Of a DNA stretch of 64,000 bases, positions 54,126 through 63,952 are shown piece after piece (position 1 is the stretch's first letter; each line of letters begins with the position of its first letter). The position numbers and the translations under genes are program-made. The DNA lies in the NCBI RefSeq assembly GCF_000146185.1, contig NC_012778.1, forward strand, positions 631,001 through 695,000, given 5' to 3'. Below the pieces are notes generated by a model. It was not told where the DNA came from, made no database searches, and saw only the letters and a program-made list of their open reading frames with translations. This DNA is from [Eubacterium] eligens ATCC 27750. Lineage in GTDB: Bacteria > Bacillota > Clostridia > Lachnospirales > Lachnospiraceae.

Positions 54126-55208
54126 ATGAATATTATGAAAGTATCGGTTATTATACCTTCACTGAATCCTGATAATAAGCTTGTAGCTGTAGTTGATGCT
54201 TTACTTGAAGAAGGCTTTAAGGACATCATTATTGTTAATGATGGAAGTGATGAGGAACATATGGCTCCTTTTAATGAAGTAGCAGCACATAGTGAATGTA
54301 CAATTCTTACACATGAAGTTAACAAGGGAAAAGGAAGAGGCTTGAAGACTGCATTTGAATTCTGCCTTGAGAATAGAAAAGATATTGATGGAGTTGTGAC
54401 AGTAGATGGTGATAATCAGCATCGTGCCAAAGATATTAAGAAATGCAGTGAAACTATGGTCAGTACAGGAAATGTCGTTTTAGGCGTAAGGGATTTTACT
54501 GGTGATGATGTACCGGCAAGAAGTAAATTTGGCAATAATATGACTAGTGGAGTATTTAAGGTGCTTTGCAGATTGAATATTTCGGACACACAGACCGGCT
54601 TAAGAGCAATACCTTACAAGTACCTTGAGACATTTGACAAGGTAGAAGGCGAACGATTTGAGTATGAGACTAATATGCTGCTTGCTTTCAAAAAGTATAA
54701 TATTGGATTTCAGGAAGAATCGATAGAAACTGTGTACATAGAAGATAATTCATCATCACATTTTAATCCTGTCAAAGATTCAATTAAGATATACAAAGTG
54801 ATATTTAAATATTTATTTAAAAGCACAGGCATGAAATATGTAGGAAGCTCTATTGCTTCGTGGGCTATAGATAATATAATATTTAATGTGCTTGAATTTG
54901 TGCTTATAGGGCTTACAGTCAGCTTAAGAATATTCATAAGTACAGCAGCGGCAAGAGTGCTTTCATCAGTTTTTAATTTCTCGCTTAACAGAAATGCAGT
55001 ATTTAAATCACAGTCCGGTCTTAAACAGACGGTGGTAAGATATTACATTTTATGGTTCTGTCAGCTTGCTTGTTCTTATGCTTTGGTGTATATTGCTACA
55101 AAGCTGCTGGCATTAAGCATTGTGCTTTCAGGAATTGCCAAGATAATAATTGATCTTGCATTGTTCTTTGTAAGTTATCAGATTCAGAAAAGATGGGTTT
55201 TTAAGTAA
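54126..55208 (+). CDS. GT2 glycosyltransferase fused to a GtrA-like membrane domain
   Basis: A 360-residue fusion. Residues about 5-230 are a GT-A glycosyltransferase of the dolichyl-phosphate type: VSVIIPSLNPDNKLV, IIVNDGSDEEH and VTVDGDNQHRAKDI. About 240-360 is a four-helix GtrA domain, ending with FFVSYQIQKRWVF, which is diagnostic of GtrA. GtrA proteins flip lipid-linked glucose-type sugars, so one protein may both make and flip the donor. An in-frame ATG at 54135 may be the real start. First gene of an envelope cluster. Confidence 0.88.
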   Translation: MNIMKVSVIIPSLNPDNKLVAVVDALLEEGFKDIIIVNDGSDEEHMAPFNEVAAHSECTILTHEVNKGKGRGLKTAFEFCLENRKDIDGVVTVDGDNQHRAKDIKKCSETMVSTGNVVLGVRDFTGDDVPARSKFGNNMTSGVFKVLCRLNISDTQTGLRAIPYKYLETFDKVEGERFEYETNMLLAFKKYNIGFQEESIETVYIEDNSSSHFNPVKDSIKIYKVIFKYLFKSTGMKYVGSSIASWAIDNIIFNVLEFVLIGLTVSLRIFISTAAARVLSSVFNFSLNRNAVFKSQSGLKQTVVRYYILWFCQLACSYALVYIATKLLALSIVLSGIAKIIIDLALFFVSYQIQKRWVFK

Positions 55209-55228
55209 CGGTTTAGGAGGAAGTTATA

Positions 55229-56395
55229 GTGGCAAAAAGAAAGAATAATATTGACGATATAGATATCGTTGATGATTTTGAACTTGAAGATATTGATGAT
55301 TTTGATCCGTTTGATGTTTTAGATGACAGCTATGAAGATGAAAAGTCGTATGGTAACGATAAGCCACAGGGTGGCAATACATCTAATAGAAGAAATAAAA
55401 ATAAAAAGAAGAATCCAGTTCTTGTATGGGCAGGAAGAGTCGGTGCGACACTTTTGTCAACTATTCTTATTCTGGTGATATTTCTGTATGCTGTTATGGC
55501 AATGCTTGTGTATGGACCATCTAAGACAGCAAAGATTCAGTTTGTACTTTCTGTACAGGAGACAAGTGCAATAGGATTTCTTGCTAACTGGTTCTGCTCT
55601 CAGGATGAGATAGACCAGATTAAGGCCAATAACGCAATTAAAGATACAGATGAGATAACAGATGCGGGACTTGTAAATATTGATACAGCAGCCCAGGATC
55701 CAGAAACTCCTGATATTGAGATTGTGGACGTAAAGGGCGCTACATATTCTGGAAAACTCATGATTGTAAAAGATCCAAGCAGATTATTTGTGGGAACAGT
55801 TCCTGAATTTACCAATGGAAATGGAATGGTTGTTGCAGATATTGCAAAGAGATATGATGCAATCGGCGGAGTTAATGGCGGAGAATTTGTTGATGGGGAA
55901 ACAACTTATACAGCAATGCCGATTGGTCTTGTAATGAAAGACGGAGAGATTCTTAATGATAATGGCGGAACATCTCATGTTACCGGAATTACATTTGATA
56001 ATAAGCTTGTTCTTGGTAATATGAATGCTGCAAAGGCAAAGGAACTTAATATAAGAGACTGCGTAAGCATAAGCAATCATATTGGTCCATTTCTTATTGT
56101 TAATGGAGAGGCTCAGGATATTGTTGGTATTGCAGGGGGAACTAATCCAAGAACTGCCATAGGACAGACAGCAGATGGAAAGATTCTTCTTCTTGCAGTA
56201 GATGGAAGACAGCCTAACAGTATAGGTGCTACATTTTCAGACCTACAGGATATTATGGCACAGTATGGAGCTGTAAATGCATCTACAATGGACGGTGGAA
56301 CATCAACACAGATGTATTATGATGGGGAAGTAATAAATGTACCATATTCACCAACAGGCCCAAGAAGCTGTCCGACAGCATTTTTAATTAAGTAA
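55229..56395 (+). CDS. phosphodiester glycosidase family protein (NAGPA-like)
   Basis: A 388-residue protein. An acidic, low-complexity cytoplasmic N terminus (about 1-65) precedes one transmembrane helix (about 68-95). The rest is outside and holds the NAGPA/DUF2233 domain: GGVNGGEFVDG, GPFLIVNGEAQDI, TNPRTAIGQTADGK, STMDGGTSTQMYYDG. Relatives cleave GlcNAc-1-phosphodiester bonds, and Firmicute members may act on wall polymers. GTG 55229 has AGGAGG before it. Confidence 0.85.
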   Translation: MAKRKNNIDDIDIVDDFELEDIDDFDPFDVLDDSYEDEKSYGNDKPQGGNTSNRRNKNKKKNPVLVWAGRVGATLLSTILILVIFLYAVMAMLVYGPSKTAKIQFVLSVQETSAIGFLANWFCSQDEIDQIKANNAIKDTDEITDAGLVNIDTAAQDPETPDIEIVDVKGATYSGKLMIVKDPSRLFVGTVPEFTNGNGMVVADIAKRYDAIGGVNGGEFVDGETTYTAMPIGLVMKDGEILNDNGGTSHVTGITFDNKLVLGNMNAAKAKELNIRDCVSISNHIGPFLIVNGEAQDIVGIAGGTNPRTAIGQTADGKILLLAVDGRQPNSIGATFSDLQDIMAQYGAVNASTMDGGTSTQMYYDGEVINVPYSPTGPRSCPTAFLIK

Positions 56396-56408
56396 GGAGG
56401 AGAGTAGT

Positions 56409-57494
56409 ATGCCAAGAAATAATAAAAGAAAAAAGAAGCTTTCAAATTTTAAAAAATTCTTATGTATATACTGTGGAATTCTTCTTCTTGCAGGTGTGAT
56501 TACATTAATTATGCTTCATAGTCTTTTAAAAGATTATGAAGAGGGAATGCCGTCAGGAGCAATGGATAAGATTGTGAATCAGTTTACTCCTGATGGTATT
56601 GGAAAGCTTTTATCAGATAATAGTGTGAAAGTAAATGAGTTTGAAACAAATGATACAATAACATCATATTTTACGGATAAGTTAAATGACGGTACAGTAT
56701 CATATAAGAAGAAGGCTGGTGAATATTCTGAAAAAACTCCTGTGTATGTAGTATATGCGGGTGATACGCCGATAGCAAAGGTTGAACTTAAATCAGCAGG
56801 AAAGAATGCACATAAATTTAATAAATGGACTCTTGGAACTGTTTCTTTTGGAGATTTTACAAAGAACCTTGCAGAAGTTAAAATAACAGCTCCAACAGGT
56901 GCTGATGTTTATATTAATGGAGTACAGGTTACTGATACATACAAGACAGAGTCAGAAGTTAAGTTTGCACCTTGTCTGCATGTGTCTGATTATGTTACGG
57001 TACCAACTAATGATGTGTATGATGTAGGACAGCTTATAGCACAGCCGGATATAACAGCAAAGCTTAATGGTAAGGATCTGACAGTTGATTATGACAAGAA
57101 GACAGGATATACAATTTACTATCCGTCGGACGATGAATTGTATAAAAGTATGGAATCTAGGATATATACAATAGCGGAGCAGTACGGAGCTTATATTATC
57201 AACAGGGGAAGTCTTTCTAAGCTTTCAAGCTATATGGTTGGTACTGCGGCTGAATATGTAAGTGACATTCCAGCTATATGGGCATACCTGTGGGGTAAGT
57301 CATATACTTATCAGTTCAACAATGAATCTATTACTAATTTCAGAAAGTATTCAGACAAATGTTTCTCATGTGATGTATATTATGACCTTTATGTTGATTA
57401 CAAGACAGGTAATACAACATATAAGACATCGCTTACATATACATTTGTAAAACAGAATGGTACATGGATGCTGGCTGATTTCTTAATTAATTAA
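56409..57494 (+). CDS. secreted/anchored protein of unknown function
   Basis: A 361-residue protein with an N-terminal anchor helix (about 18-40, preceded by KRKKKLSNFKKF) and an outside part. A PEGA-like segment ITAPTGADVYINGVQVTDTY lies near the middle; the C-terminal 100 residues resemble an NTF2/SnoaL-like domain (VYYDLYVDYKTGNTT). I do not know its function. It sits 13 bases after the NAGPA gene with AGGAGGAGAG before the ATG, so it is probably part of the same envelope operon. Confidence 0.7.
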   Translation: MPRNNKRKKKLSNFKKFLCIYCGILLLAGVITLIMLHSLLKDYEEGMPSGAMDKIVNQFTPDGIGKLLSDNSVKVNEFETNDTITSYFTDKLNDGTVSYKKKAGEYSEKTPVYVVYAGDTPIAKVELKSAGKNAHKFNKWTLGTVSFGDFTKNLAEVKITAPTGADVYINGVQVTDTYKTESEVKFAPCLHVSDYVTVPTNDVYDVGQLIAQPDITAKLNGKDLTVDYDKKTGYTIYYPSDDELYKSMESRIYTIAEQYGAYIINRGSLSKLSSYMVGTAAEYVSDIPAIWAYLWGKSYTYQFNNESITNFRKYSDKCFSCDVYYDLYVDYKTGNTTYKTSLTYTFVKQNGTWMLADFLIN

Positions 57495-57506
57495 TATAAA
57501 AATATA

Positions 57507-57543
57507 AGCCGTTCTAATCGTATGTGGTTGGAACGGCTTTTTT
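57507..57543 (+). terminator. terminator of the envelope cluster
   Basis: AGCCGTTC and GAACGGCT form a perfect 8-bp stem, extended by AATC/GTT-like pairs, followed by T6. Confidence 0.9.
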
Positions 57544-57626
57544 AACAAAAAATTTATGGATTTTATTGTATATAAGATGTAAAATCTAATTCGAAAACAA
57601 TTATTACATAAGATTTGGAGATGAAT

Positions 57627-59198
57627 ATGTCGGAGTCTAATAAACGTAATTTTATAGTTCATGGAAGTATTCTCGCAATTGCAGGTATTCTTGTCAGGAT
57701 AATAGGCATGCTTTACAGAATTCCTGTAGTTAACATTATAGGAAGTGAAGGCAATGGTATATATGGAGCTGCTTTCAACATATATAATATAATGCTTGTG
57801 TTGTCTTCGTACGGACTGCCAATGGCTGTATCAAAGCTTGTGTCAGCAAGATTTACAAAGAAAAGATATAAAAGTGCTGCTAAAGTATTAAGATGTTCTT
57901 TAATGGTTGCAGTGTGTACAGGAGGTATCGCAGCACTTCTTGTATTTTTTGGCGCTTCATTTATAGAGAATGTTATATATGGAGGAGGGCTTCCGGGACT
58001 TGCGGTTCCATTAAGGATTCTTGCACCGACAATATTCCTTGTTGCAATTCTTGGGGTTATAAGAGGATTCTTTCAGGGACAGAGTACAATGATTCCAACT
58101 GCCGTATCGCAGATACTTGAGCAGATTGTTAATGCGATTGTTAGTATTGCAGCAGGATATGGAATGATGAAAGCATTTGCTTCATCACCTGATGTGGCAG
58201 CATATGGCGCTGCAGGAAGTACGCTTGGTACTGCTATGGGAGCGCTTACGGCTGTTTTATTCATGGGATTTTTGTATGCGATATATACACCGACATTTAA
58301 CAGACTGAAAAGAAAAGACAGACATACAGAGAACCAGAGCACAGGGCAGATTTGTAAGATAATCATATATACAATGATACCAATTATACTTGGACAGACA
58401 TTTTATCAGATAAGTGCTTTGATAGACGATGTAATGTTTAGCAATATAATGGTTGGAAGAGATGTTACTAAGAGCATATCTATGGATCTTGGTAATTTCA
58501 GTTCAAGCTACAGCCTGCTTATAGGAATTCCACAGGGGGTTGCATCTGCAATGTCTGCTTCGATGCTGCCTAGCGTTGTTGCATCATTTACAGACAGGGA
58601 TTATGATTCTATATATGATAAGATTACTAAGACATTAAAGACTAACATGTTTATTGCTGTTCCATCATTTGTAGGGCTGTTTATTATAGGTCAGCCTATA
58701 ATAAAGCTGTTATTTTCCCGCTATAACAGCGTTCAGGGTGGAATGATGTTAAAAATAGGTGCGATTGCGGTAGTATTCTATACACTCTCTACAGTTACAA
58801 GTACAGCACTGCAGGGAATTGACCGTGTAAATGTACCAATGATTCATTCATCTATATCACTTGCTGTTCATATTGTGCTGGTATTCGTGCTTCTTAAGTT
58901 CTCAGCACTAGGAATATATGCAGTGGTTATAGGTAATGCAACATTTCCAATATTAATATTTATACTTAATCTAAGAACCTTATATCAAGAGATTGATTAT
59001 ACGATGCCGTATATAAGTGTATTTGCAAAACCAGGTATATCGGCACTTGTAATGGGCGTGTTTACATGGCTTTCATATAAGGGAATGTATACACTTACAT
59101 CATCTAATGTTCTGGCACTGGTAATAGCCTTTATGGTTGCATTAATAACATATTTTGGTCCTTACTATGCTTTAACTAAGATGAGAGTATTTGAATAA
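57627..59198 (+). CDS. lipid-linked polysaccharide flippase (Wzx/SpoVB-like)
   Basis: A 523-residue protein with about fourteen transmembrane helices of the MVF/PST superfamily. The N-terminal VRIIGMLYRIPVVNIIGSEG is typical of SpoVB and related MurJ/Wzx flippases. TTGGAG lies six bases before ATG 57627. It may export a lipid-linked wall precursor made with the upstream enzymes. It lies 35 bases ahead of mcsA. Confidence 0.85.
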   Translation: MSESNKRNFIVHGSILAIAGILVRIIGMLYRIPVVNIIGSEGNGIYGAAFNIYNIMLVLSSYGLPMAVSKLVSARFTKKRYKSAAKVLRCSLMVAVCTGGIAALLVFFGASFIENVIYGGGLPGLAVPLRILAPTIFLVAILGVIRGFFQGQSTMIPTAVSQILEQIVNAIVSIAAGYGMMKAFASSPDVAAYGAAGSTLGTAMGALTAVLFMGFLYAIYTPTFNRLKRKDRHTENQSTGQICKIIIYTMIPIILGQTFYQISALIDDVMFSNIMVGRDVTKSISMDLGNFSSSYSLLIGIPQGVASAMSASMLPSVVASFTDRDYDSIYDKITKTLKTNMFIAVPSFVGLFIIGQPIIKLLFSRYNSVQGGMMLKIGAIAVVFYTLSTVTSTALQGIDRVNVPMIHSSISLAVHIVLVFVLLKFSALGIYAVVIGNATFPILIFILNLRTLYQEIDYTMPYISVFAKPGISALVMGVFTWLSYKGMYTLTSSNVLALVIAFMVALITYFGPYYALTKMRVFE

Positions 59199-59233
59199 AG
59201 CAGGAATGTGATTCCTGACTGGAAAGGAATAAT

Positions 59234-59833
59234 ATGCTTTGTGAGAATTGTCATCAGAATGAAGCTTCAATTCATTATACAGAAATAATTAACGGAGTTA
59301 AGAAGGAACACCATATATGCATGGATTGTGCAAGAAGGCTTAATTTTGCAGGAATGTCAGACAGTTCAGATGCGGAGTTTCCATTTGTAAGGCTTCTGAC
59401 GGGTCTGCTGGCTGGTAATTCAGCCCAGGTGGAAGATGGTCCTATGATGCATATCAGATGCCCTGGTTGTGGAATGACATTTGATGAATTTACTATGGTT
59501 GGTAAATTTGGTTGTGCTGAGTGCTATGGGGTATTTGGACCTCTTATTGAGGATAATATGAAAAGACTGCATGGAGATTCAGTTCATAGGGGAAAGATAT
59601 ATAAGAAGTACTCAGGGCTGTCTGATGGAAATAATGAGACAGATACTCTGCCAGTCATGCAGGATGAAAATGATGATTATGAAAGTCGTATCAGGGAACT
59701 GGGGATAAAGTTAAGAGAGGCTGTTGAGATAGAGAATTATGAAGAGGCAGCCAGATTAAGGGACATGATTCACCAGTTAAAGAAAATGGATAATACGGAT
59801 GATTCAACACAGGGAGGCGGTCACGATGCTTAG
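59234..59833 (+). CDS. mcsA: McsA, protein arginine kinase activator
   Basis: A 199-residue protein with two zinc-finger pairs (CENCHQNEASIHYTE, CMDC; CPGCG, CAEC) and a C-terminal UvrB/UvrC motif (EAVEIENYEEAARLRDMIHQ). McsA activates McsB and helps deliver proteins to ClpC. GGAAAGGAA precedes the ATG. The gene overlaps mcsB by eight bases. In most Firmicutes ctsR comes just before; here a flippase gene does. Confidence 0.92.
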   Translation: MLCENCHQNEASIHYTEIINGVKKEHHICMDCARRLNFAGMSDSSDAEFPFVRLLTGLLAGNSAQVEDGPMMHIRCPGCGMTFDEFTMVGKFGCAECYGVFGPLIEDNMKRLHGDSVHRGKIYKKYSGLSDGNNETDTLPVMQDENDDYESRIRELGIKLREAVEIENYEEAARLRDMIHQLKKMDNTDDSTQGGGHDA

Positions 59834-60857
59834 ATGGTTTGAAGAGGGCGGCAATAACTCTGATGTTGTTATATCAAGCAGAGTAAGGCTTGCCCGTAAT
59901 ATTAATGGATATAATTTTTCTTACAAGATGTCAGACACAGATGCTAAAAAGCTGGTAAAAAATGTTACTGACCAGTTAAAGACAGTGTCGCCAATAAGCG
60001 GTTATAATTCATATAATTTTGACTATCTTGATGCTTATCAGAAGATGGGCATGAGGGAGAGACATGTTATAAGTCCGTATCTTGAAAAGCAGGATTACGC
60101 AGCAGGATTTGTTGCACCTGATGAAGATGTGTCAATAATGATTAATGAAGAGGATCATATAAGAATACAGGCATTTGCTGCTGGAATGAATATGCAGAAA
60201 GCGTATACACTGGCTGATAAGATGGATGATGTTATCGGAGATGTACTTGACTATTCGTATGATCAGAAGTTTGGCTATCTTACAACCCTTCCATCTAATG
60301 CAGGTACAGGAATGAGAGCAAGTTATATGCTACATTTGCCAGCACTTGCAGGAAATGATAAAATATCAGGGCTGATTCCTGAGGTTGGAAGATTCGGACT
60401 TGTGCTAAAAGCAATGGAGGGTGACAATAACAGAGCTTTAGGTGATATATACCAGCTTACTAATCTGGTAACACTTGGAAAGAGTGAGAAAGATATAATT
60501 GACAATCTGGATAATATAGCAGAACAGATTATTGCACAGGAAAGAAATTACAGGAAGCAGTATATTACAAAAAGAAAAATGACAGCACTTGATATGGTGT
60601 ACAGGTCATATGGTGTGTTAAAATATGCCAGAAAGGTTACACTTAATGATGGAGAGCTGCTGCTTTCCCAGATAAGATTCGGACTTGCATCAGGGCTTAT
60701 TAAGGCTGACGGATTTGATGAGAGTAATATATATCAGCTTATGATTGGAATTCATCCGGCAAATCTTCTTATGATTTCTAACAAGGATATGGATGAAGAG
60801 GAACTGGAAGTGTCACGAGCTGATTTTATAAGAGAACATCTTCCAACAATACATTAA
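59826..60857 (+). CDS. mcsB: McsB, protein arginine kinase
   Basis: A 343-residue kinase of the phosphagen kinase fold. It has VISSRVRLARNINGY, GFVAPDEDVSIMINEEDHIR and TLPSNAGTGMRASYMLHLPA, including the conserved catalytic glutamate (NEEDH) and the cysteine-free nucleotide loop. McsB phosphorylates arginines to mark proteins for ClpC-ClpP degradation. GGGAGGCGG before ATG 59826 sets the start inside the end of mcsA. Confidence 0.94.
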   Translation: MLRWFEEGGNNSDVVISSRVRLARNINGYNFSYKMSDTDAKKLVKNVTDQLKTVSPISGYNSYNFDYLDAYQKMGMRERHVISPYLEKQDYAAGFVAPDEDVSIMINEEDHIRIQAFAAGMNMQKAYTLADKMDDVIGDVLDYSYDQKFGYLTTLPSNAGTGMRASYMLHLPALAGNDKISGLIPEVGRFGLVLKAMEGDNNRALGDIYQLTNLVTLGKSEKDIIDNLDNIAEQIIAQERNYRKQYITKRKMTALDMVYRSYGVLKYARKVTLNDGELLLSQIRFGLASGLIKADGFDESNIYQLMIGIHPANLLMISNKDMDEEELEVSRADFIREHLPTIH

Positions 60858-60896
60858 CAGATATTTACGAAATCAATCATAGAAAGGGTTATAGAT

Positions 60897-63359
60897 ATGC
60901 AGAGCAGATTTACCAGCAAAGCGCAGGAGGCACTTAATTATGCGGCAGATACAGCGGCTATGTTAGGTCATGGTTATATAGGTTCAGAGCATCTTCTTAT
61001 AGGACTTATCAAAGCGGAGGGCGGACTTGCATCTTCAGTTCTTCTTAGCAATGATATTACGGATGAGAAGATAATTAATCTTGTTTGCCAGCTTATAGCA
61101 CCAGATAGTGTAGTTAATGTTAAAGAACCATCAGGATATACTCCAAGGGTTAGACATATACTCGACAATGCAGCACGAGAGGCAGCAAGATTTAAGTCAG
61201 AGCTTATAGGAACAGAACACATTTTAATAGCAATAATAAAAGAAACAGACAGCGTAGCTTCAAGGCTTCTTAATACTATAGGGGTTCCTGTCAAGAAGAT
61301 GTATGTTGATCTTCTTATGGCTATGGGAGAAGATGCCGGCAGGGTTAAAGAAGATTTCCAGAATGGAAGACCAAGAGGAAATGATAAAAAAAGCACAGCA
61401 ACTCTTGACCAGTACAGCAGGGATCTTACACAGATGGCAAGAGAAGGCAGATTGGACCCTGTTATTGGCAGGGAAGAAGAGATTCAGAGGGTTATTCAGA
61501 TATTGAGCAGAAGAACTAAGAATAATCCTTGCCTTATAGGTGAACCGGGAGTTGGTAAGACTGCCATAGCAGAAGGACTTGCAGCCAGAATAGTTGAAGG
61601 AAATGTGCCTGAGACAATTAAGGACAAGCGTCTTCTGACATTAGATTTGTCAGGTATGGTTGCCGGTTCTAAGTACAGGGGTGAATTTGAGGAAAGAATC
61701 AAGAAGGTAATAGCAGAGGTTAAAAATGCTGGAAATGTATTACTTTTTCTGGATGAGATTCACACAATAATAGGTGCAGGAGGAGCAGAGGGAGCAATAG
61801 ATGCGTCTAATATATTAAAACCATCTCTTGCAAGAGGAGAAATCCAGCTTATTGGTGCTACAACTCTTGAGGAGTATAGAAAACATATTGAGAAGGATGC
61901 TGCTCTTGAGAGAAGATTCCAGCCTGTTAAGGTTGAAGAACCTACGGCAGAAGAGGCAATTCAGATATTAAGAGGCCTTAAGGGCAGGTATGAAGAGCAT
62001 CATCATGTTACAATTACAGATGAGGCAGTAGTTGCAGCTGTTAAGTTATCTAAGAGATATATCAATGACAGATTCCTTCCTGATAAGGCTATTGATCTTA
62101 TTGATGAAGCATCTTCTAAGACAAGGCTTGATGCATATGTAATGCCTGATGAGATTAAGACATTAGAGGCACAGATAGAACAGCTTACCAAGGATAAGGA
62201 AGAAGCAATAAAGTCAGAAGCTTATGAGCAGGCTGGTGAAATTAAGAAGAAACAGTTAAAGAAAAAAGAACAGCTTGAAAAGATGACAAAGCAGTGGCAG
62301 GATAGTATCAATAAGAATAATCTTATTGTCGATGAAGATGAGATTGCTTCTGTTGTATCGACATGGACAAAGATTCCTGTACAGAGAATTGCACAGGCAG
62401 AGTCTGAGCGTCTTATGAAACTGGAAGAAACTTTACACAACAGGGTTATAGGACAGGACGAGGCTGTTGCAGCTGTTGCTAAGGCAATACGAAGAGGAAG
62501 AGTGGGACTTAAAGATCCTGACAGACCAATTGGCTCATTCCTTTTCTTAGGACCTACAGGTGTTGGAAAAACAGAACTTTCAAAGGCACTGGCAGATGCA
62601 ATGTTTGGTACAGAGAATTCTCTTATAAGAGTTGATATGTCAGAATTTATGGAGAAGCATACAGTGTCAAAGCTTATAGGTTCACCTCCAGGATATGTAG
62701 GATATGATGAGGGAGGACAGCTTAGTGAGAAAGTAAGAAGAAATCCATACTCTGTAATTCTTTTTGATGAAGTTGAGAAAGCTCACCCGGATGTATTTAA
62801 TGTACTTTTACAGGTGCTTGACGACGGGCATATCACTGATTCAACAGGCAGAGTTATAGATTTCAAGAATACTATAATTATAATGACTAGCAATGCTGGA
62901 GCTGAAAATATTGTATCGCCTAAATCACTGGGATTCTCGTCAGGAATGACTGAGCAGCAGAATCATGAGGAGATGAAGGGCAAGGTTATGGACGAGGTTA
63001 AGAGAATATTCAAGCCAGAATTCATTAACCGAATAGATGATATAGTTGTATTCCATGTTCTTGGAAAAGAGCAGATAGCACAGATTGTCGATATAATGAT
63101 TGCCAATGTCAATAAGCGTATTATGGAACAGATGAAATTATCAATAGAGCTTGATGATGCAGCTAGACAGTGGCTTGTCGATAAGGGTTATGATTCTAAA
63201 TATGGTGCAAGACCATTACGCCGTACAATCCAGAATGAGGTTGAAGATGTTCTTGCAGAGCGGATTCTTATGGGAAAAGTCCACGCTGGCAATAAAGTGA
63301 AGATAACTGTAAAGGACAATAAGCTTAACTTTACTCTCAAGAGAGGAATGAATAAATAA
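60897..63359 (+). CDS. clpC: ClpC AAA+ unfoldase
   Basis: An 820-residue ATPase. Two Clp N repeats (about 1-145), AAA-1 with [15 protein letters not shown], a UVR-type coiled region, and AAA-2 with [17 protein letters not shown] and the arginine-rich sensor region [18 protein letters not shown]. It unfolds proteins for ClpP, helped by McsB. GAAAGGG precedes the ATG. A terminator follows. Confidence 0.96.
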   Translation: MQSRFTSKAQEALNYAADTAAMLGHGYIGSEHLLIGLIKAEGGLASSVLLSNDITDEKIINLVCQLIAPDSVVNVKEPSGYTPRVRHILDNAAREAARFKSELIGTEHILIAIIKETDSVASRLLNTIGVPVKKMYVDLLMAMGEDAGRVKEDFQNGRPRGNDKKSTATLDQYSRDLTQMAREGRLDPVIGREEEIQRVIQILSRRTKNNPCLIGEPGVGKTAIAEGLAARIVEGNVPETIKDKRLLTLDLSGMVAGSKYRGEFEERIKKVIAEVKNAGNVLLFLDEIHTIIGAGGAEGAIDASNILKPSLARGEIQLIGATTLEEYRKHIEKDAALERRFQPVKVEEPTAEEAIQILRGLKGRYEEHHHVTITDEAVVAAVKLSKRYINDRFLPDKAIDLIDEASSKTRLDAYVMPDEIKTLEAQIEQLTKDKEEAIKSEAYEQAGEIKKKQLKKKEQLEKMTKQWQDSINKNNLIVDEDEIASVVSTWTKIPVQRIAQAESERLMKLEETLHNRVIGQDEAVAAVAKAIRRGRVGLKDPDRPIGSFLFLGPTGVGKTELSKALADAMFGTENSLIRVDMSEFMEKHTVSKLIGSPPGYVGYDEGGQLSEKVRRNPYSVILFDEVEKAHPDVFNVLLQVLDDGHITDSTGRVIDFKNTIIIMTSNAGAENIVSPKSLGFSSGMTEQQNHEEMKGKVMDEVKRIFKPEFINRIDDIVVFHVLGKEQIAQIVDIMIANVNKRIMEQMKLSIELDDAARQWLVDKGYDSKYGARPLRRTIQNEVEDVLAERILMGKVHAGNKVKITVKDNKLNFTLKRGMNK

Positions 63360-63380
63360 ATTAATAAATAAACAATAAAC

Positions 63381-63413
63381 AACTGACAAATTGCTGGCGC
63401 TTTTTGTCAGTTT
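63381..63413 (+). terminator. terminator after clpC
   Basis: AACTGACAAA and TTTGTCAGTT form a perfect 10-bp stem with a 12-base loop, followed by TATTG. TATAAT at 63418-63423 just behind it could be the -10 of the next gene. Confidence 0.75.
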
Positions 63414-63461
63414 ATTGTATAATCAGTACATACATATCGTAACATATAGGAGGATAATAAT

Positions 63462-63875
63462 ATGCCAGTAGTAAATGAATTGATTCGTTCAGAAGCGGAT
63501 GGAGCAATCAGTTTTGGTAATTATAAGTTGGATACCAAGTCAAAGCTACCAGATTTCGAACATTGTGGAGATACATACAAGGTTAAGACATTTAACGAAA
63601 TCACAAAGCTTGAGAAGAACGGCTCTTTTGTATATGAATCTGTTCCGGGTACAGCTGTTAATGATTTTAAGGCAACAGATACAAGTGTATCATTTAGGGT
63701 AGAAGGTAATGAGGATGCACAGATTACATTAGGTCTTGAAGAAGGTACATCATATGATATCAGAATTAACGATAAAGATGCAGGAACAATGGCTACTAAT
63801 ATGGGTGGTAAGCTTGTTCTTTCAGTTGAATTTGATGGTGAGAAGCCTGTTAAAGTAGATATTAAGAAGGCTTGA
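63462..63875 (+). CDS. conserved hypothetical protein, often annotated endosialidase
   Basis: A 137-residue soluble protein of a family common in Lachnospiraceae. The start VVNELIRSEADGAISFGNY and the middle FVYESVPGTAVNDF are the conserved parts as I remember them. It looks like an all-beta fold with alternating hydrophobics. The name endosialidase is carried by annotation and is not supported by any motif here. TAGGAGGAT precedes the ATG, and a strong terminator follows, so it is a single, probably well-expressed gene. Confidence 0.75.
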   Translation: MPVVNELIRSEADGAISFGNYKLDTKSKLPDFEHCGDTYKVKTFNEITKLEKNGSFVYESVPGTAVNDFKATDTSVSFRVEGNEDAQITLGLEEGTSYDIRINDKDAGTMATNMGGKLVLSVEFDGEKPVKVDIKKA

Positions 63876-63904
63876 TTATAATTAAAAGTATTTTGATTTT
63901 ACAG

Positions 63905-63941
63905 GGCTGCTACACATTTATATGTTGTGGCAGCCTTTTTT
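63905..63941 (+). terminator. terminator before radA
   Basis: GGCTGC-ACA and TGT-GCAGCC pair across a short loop, followed by T6. Confidence 0.85.
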
Positions 63942-63952
63942 AGGGGGGATAT

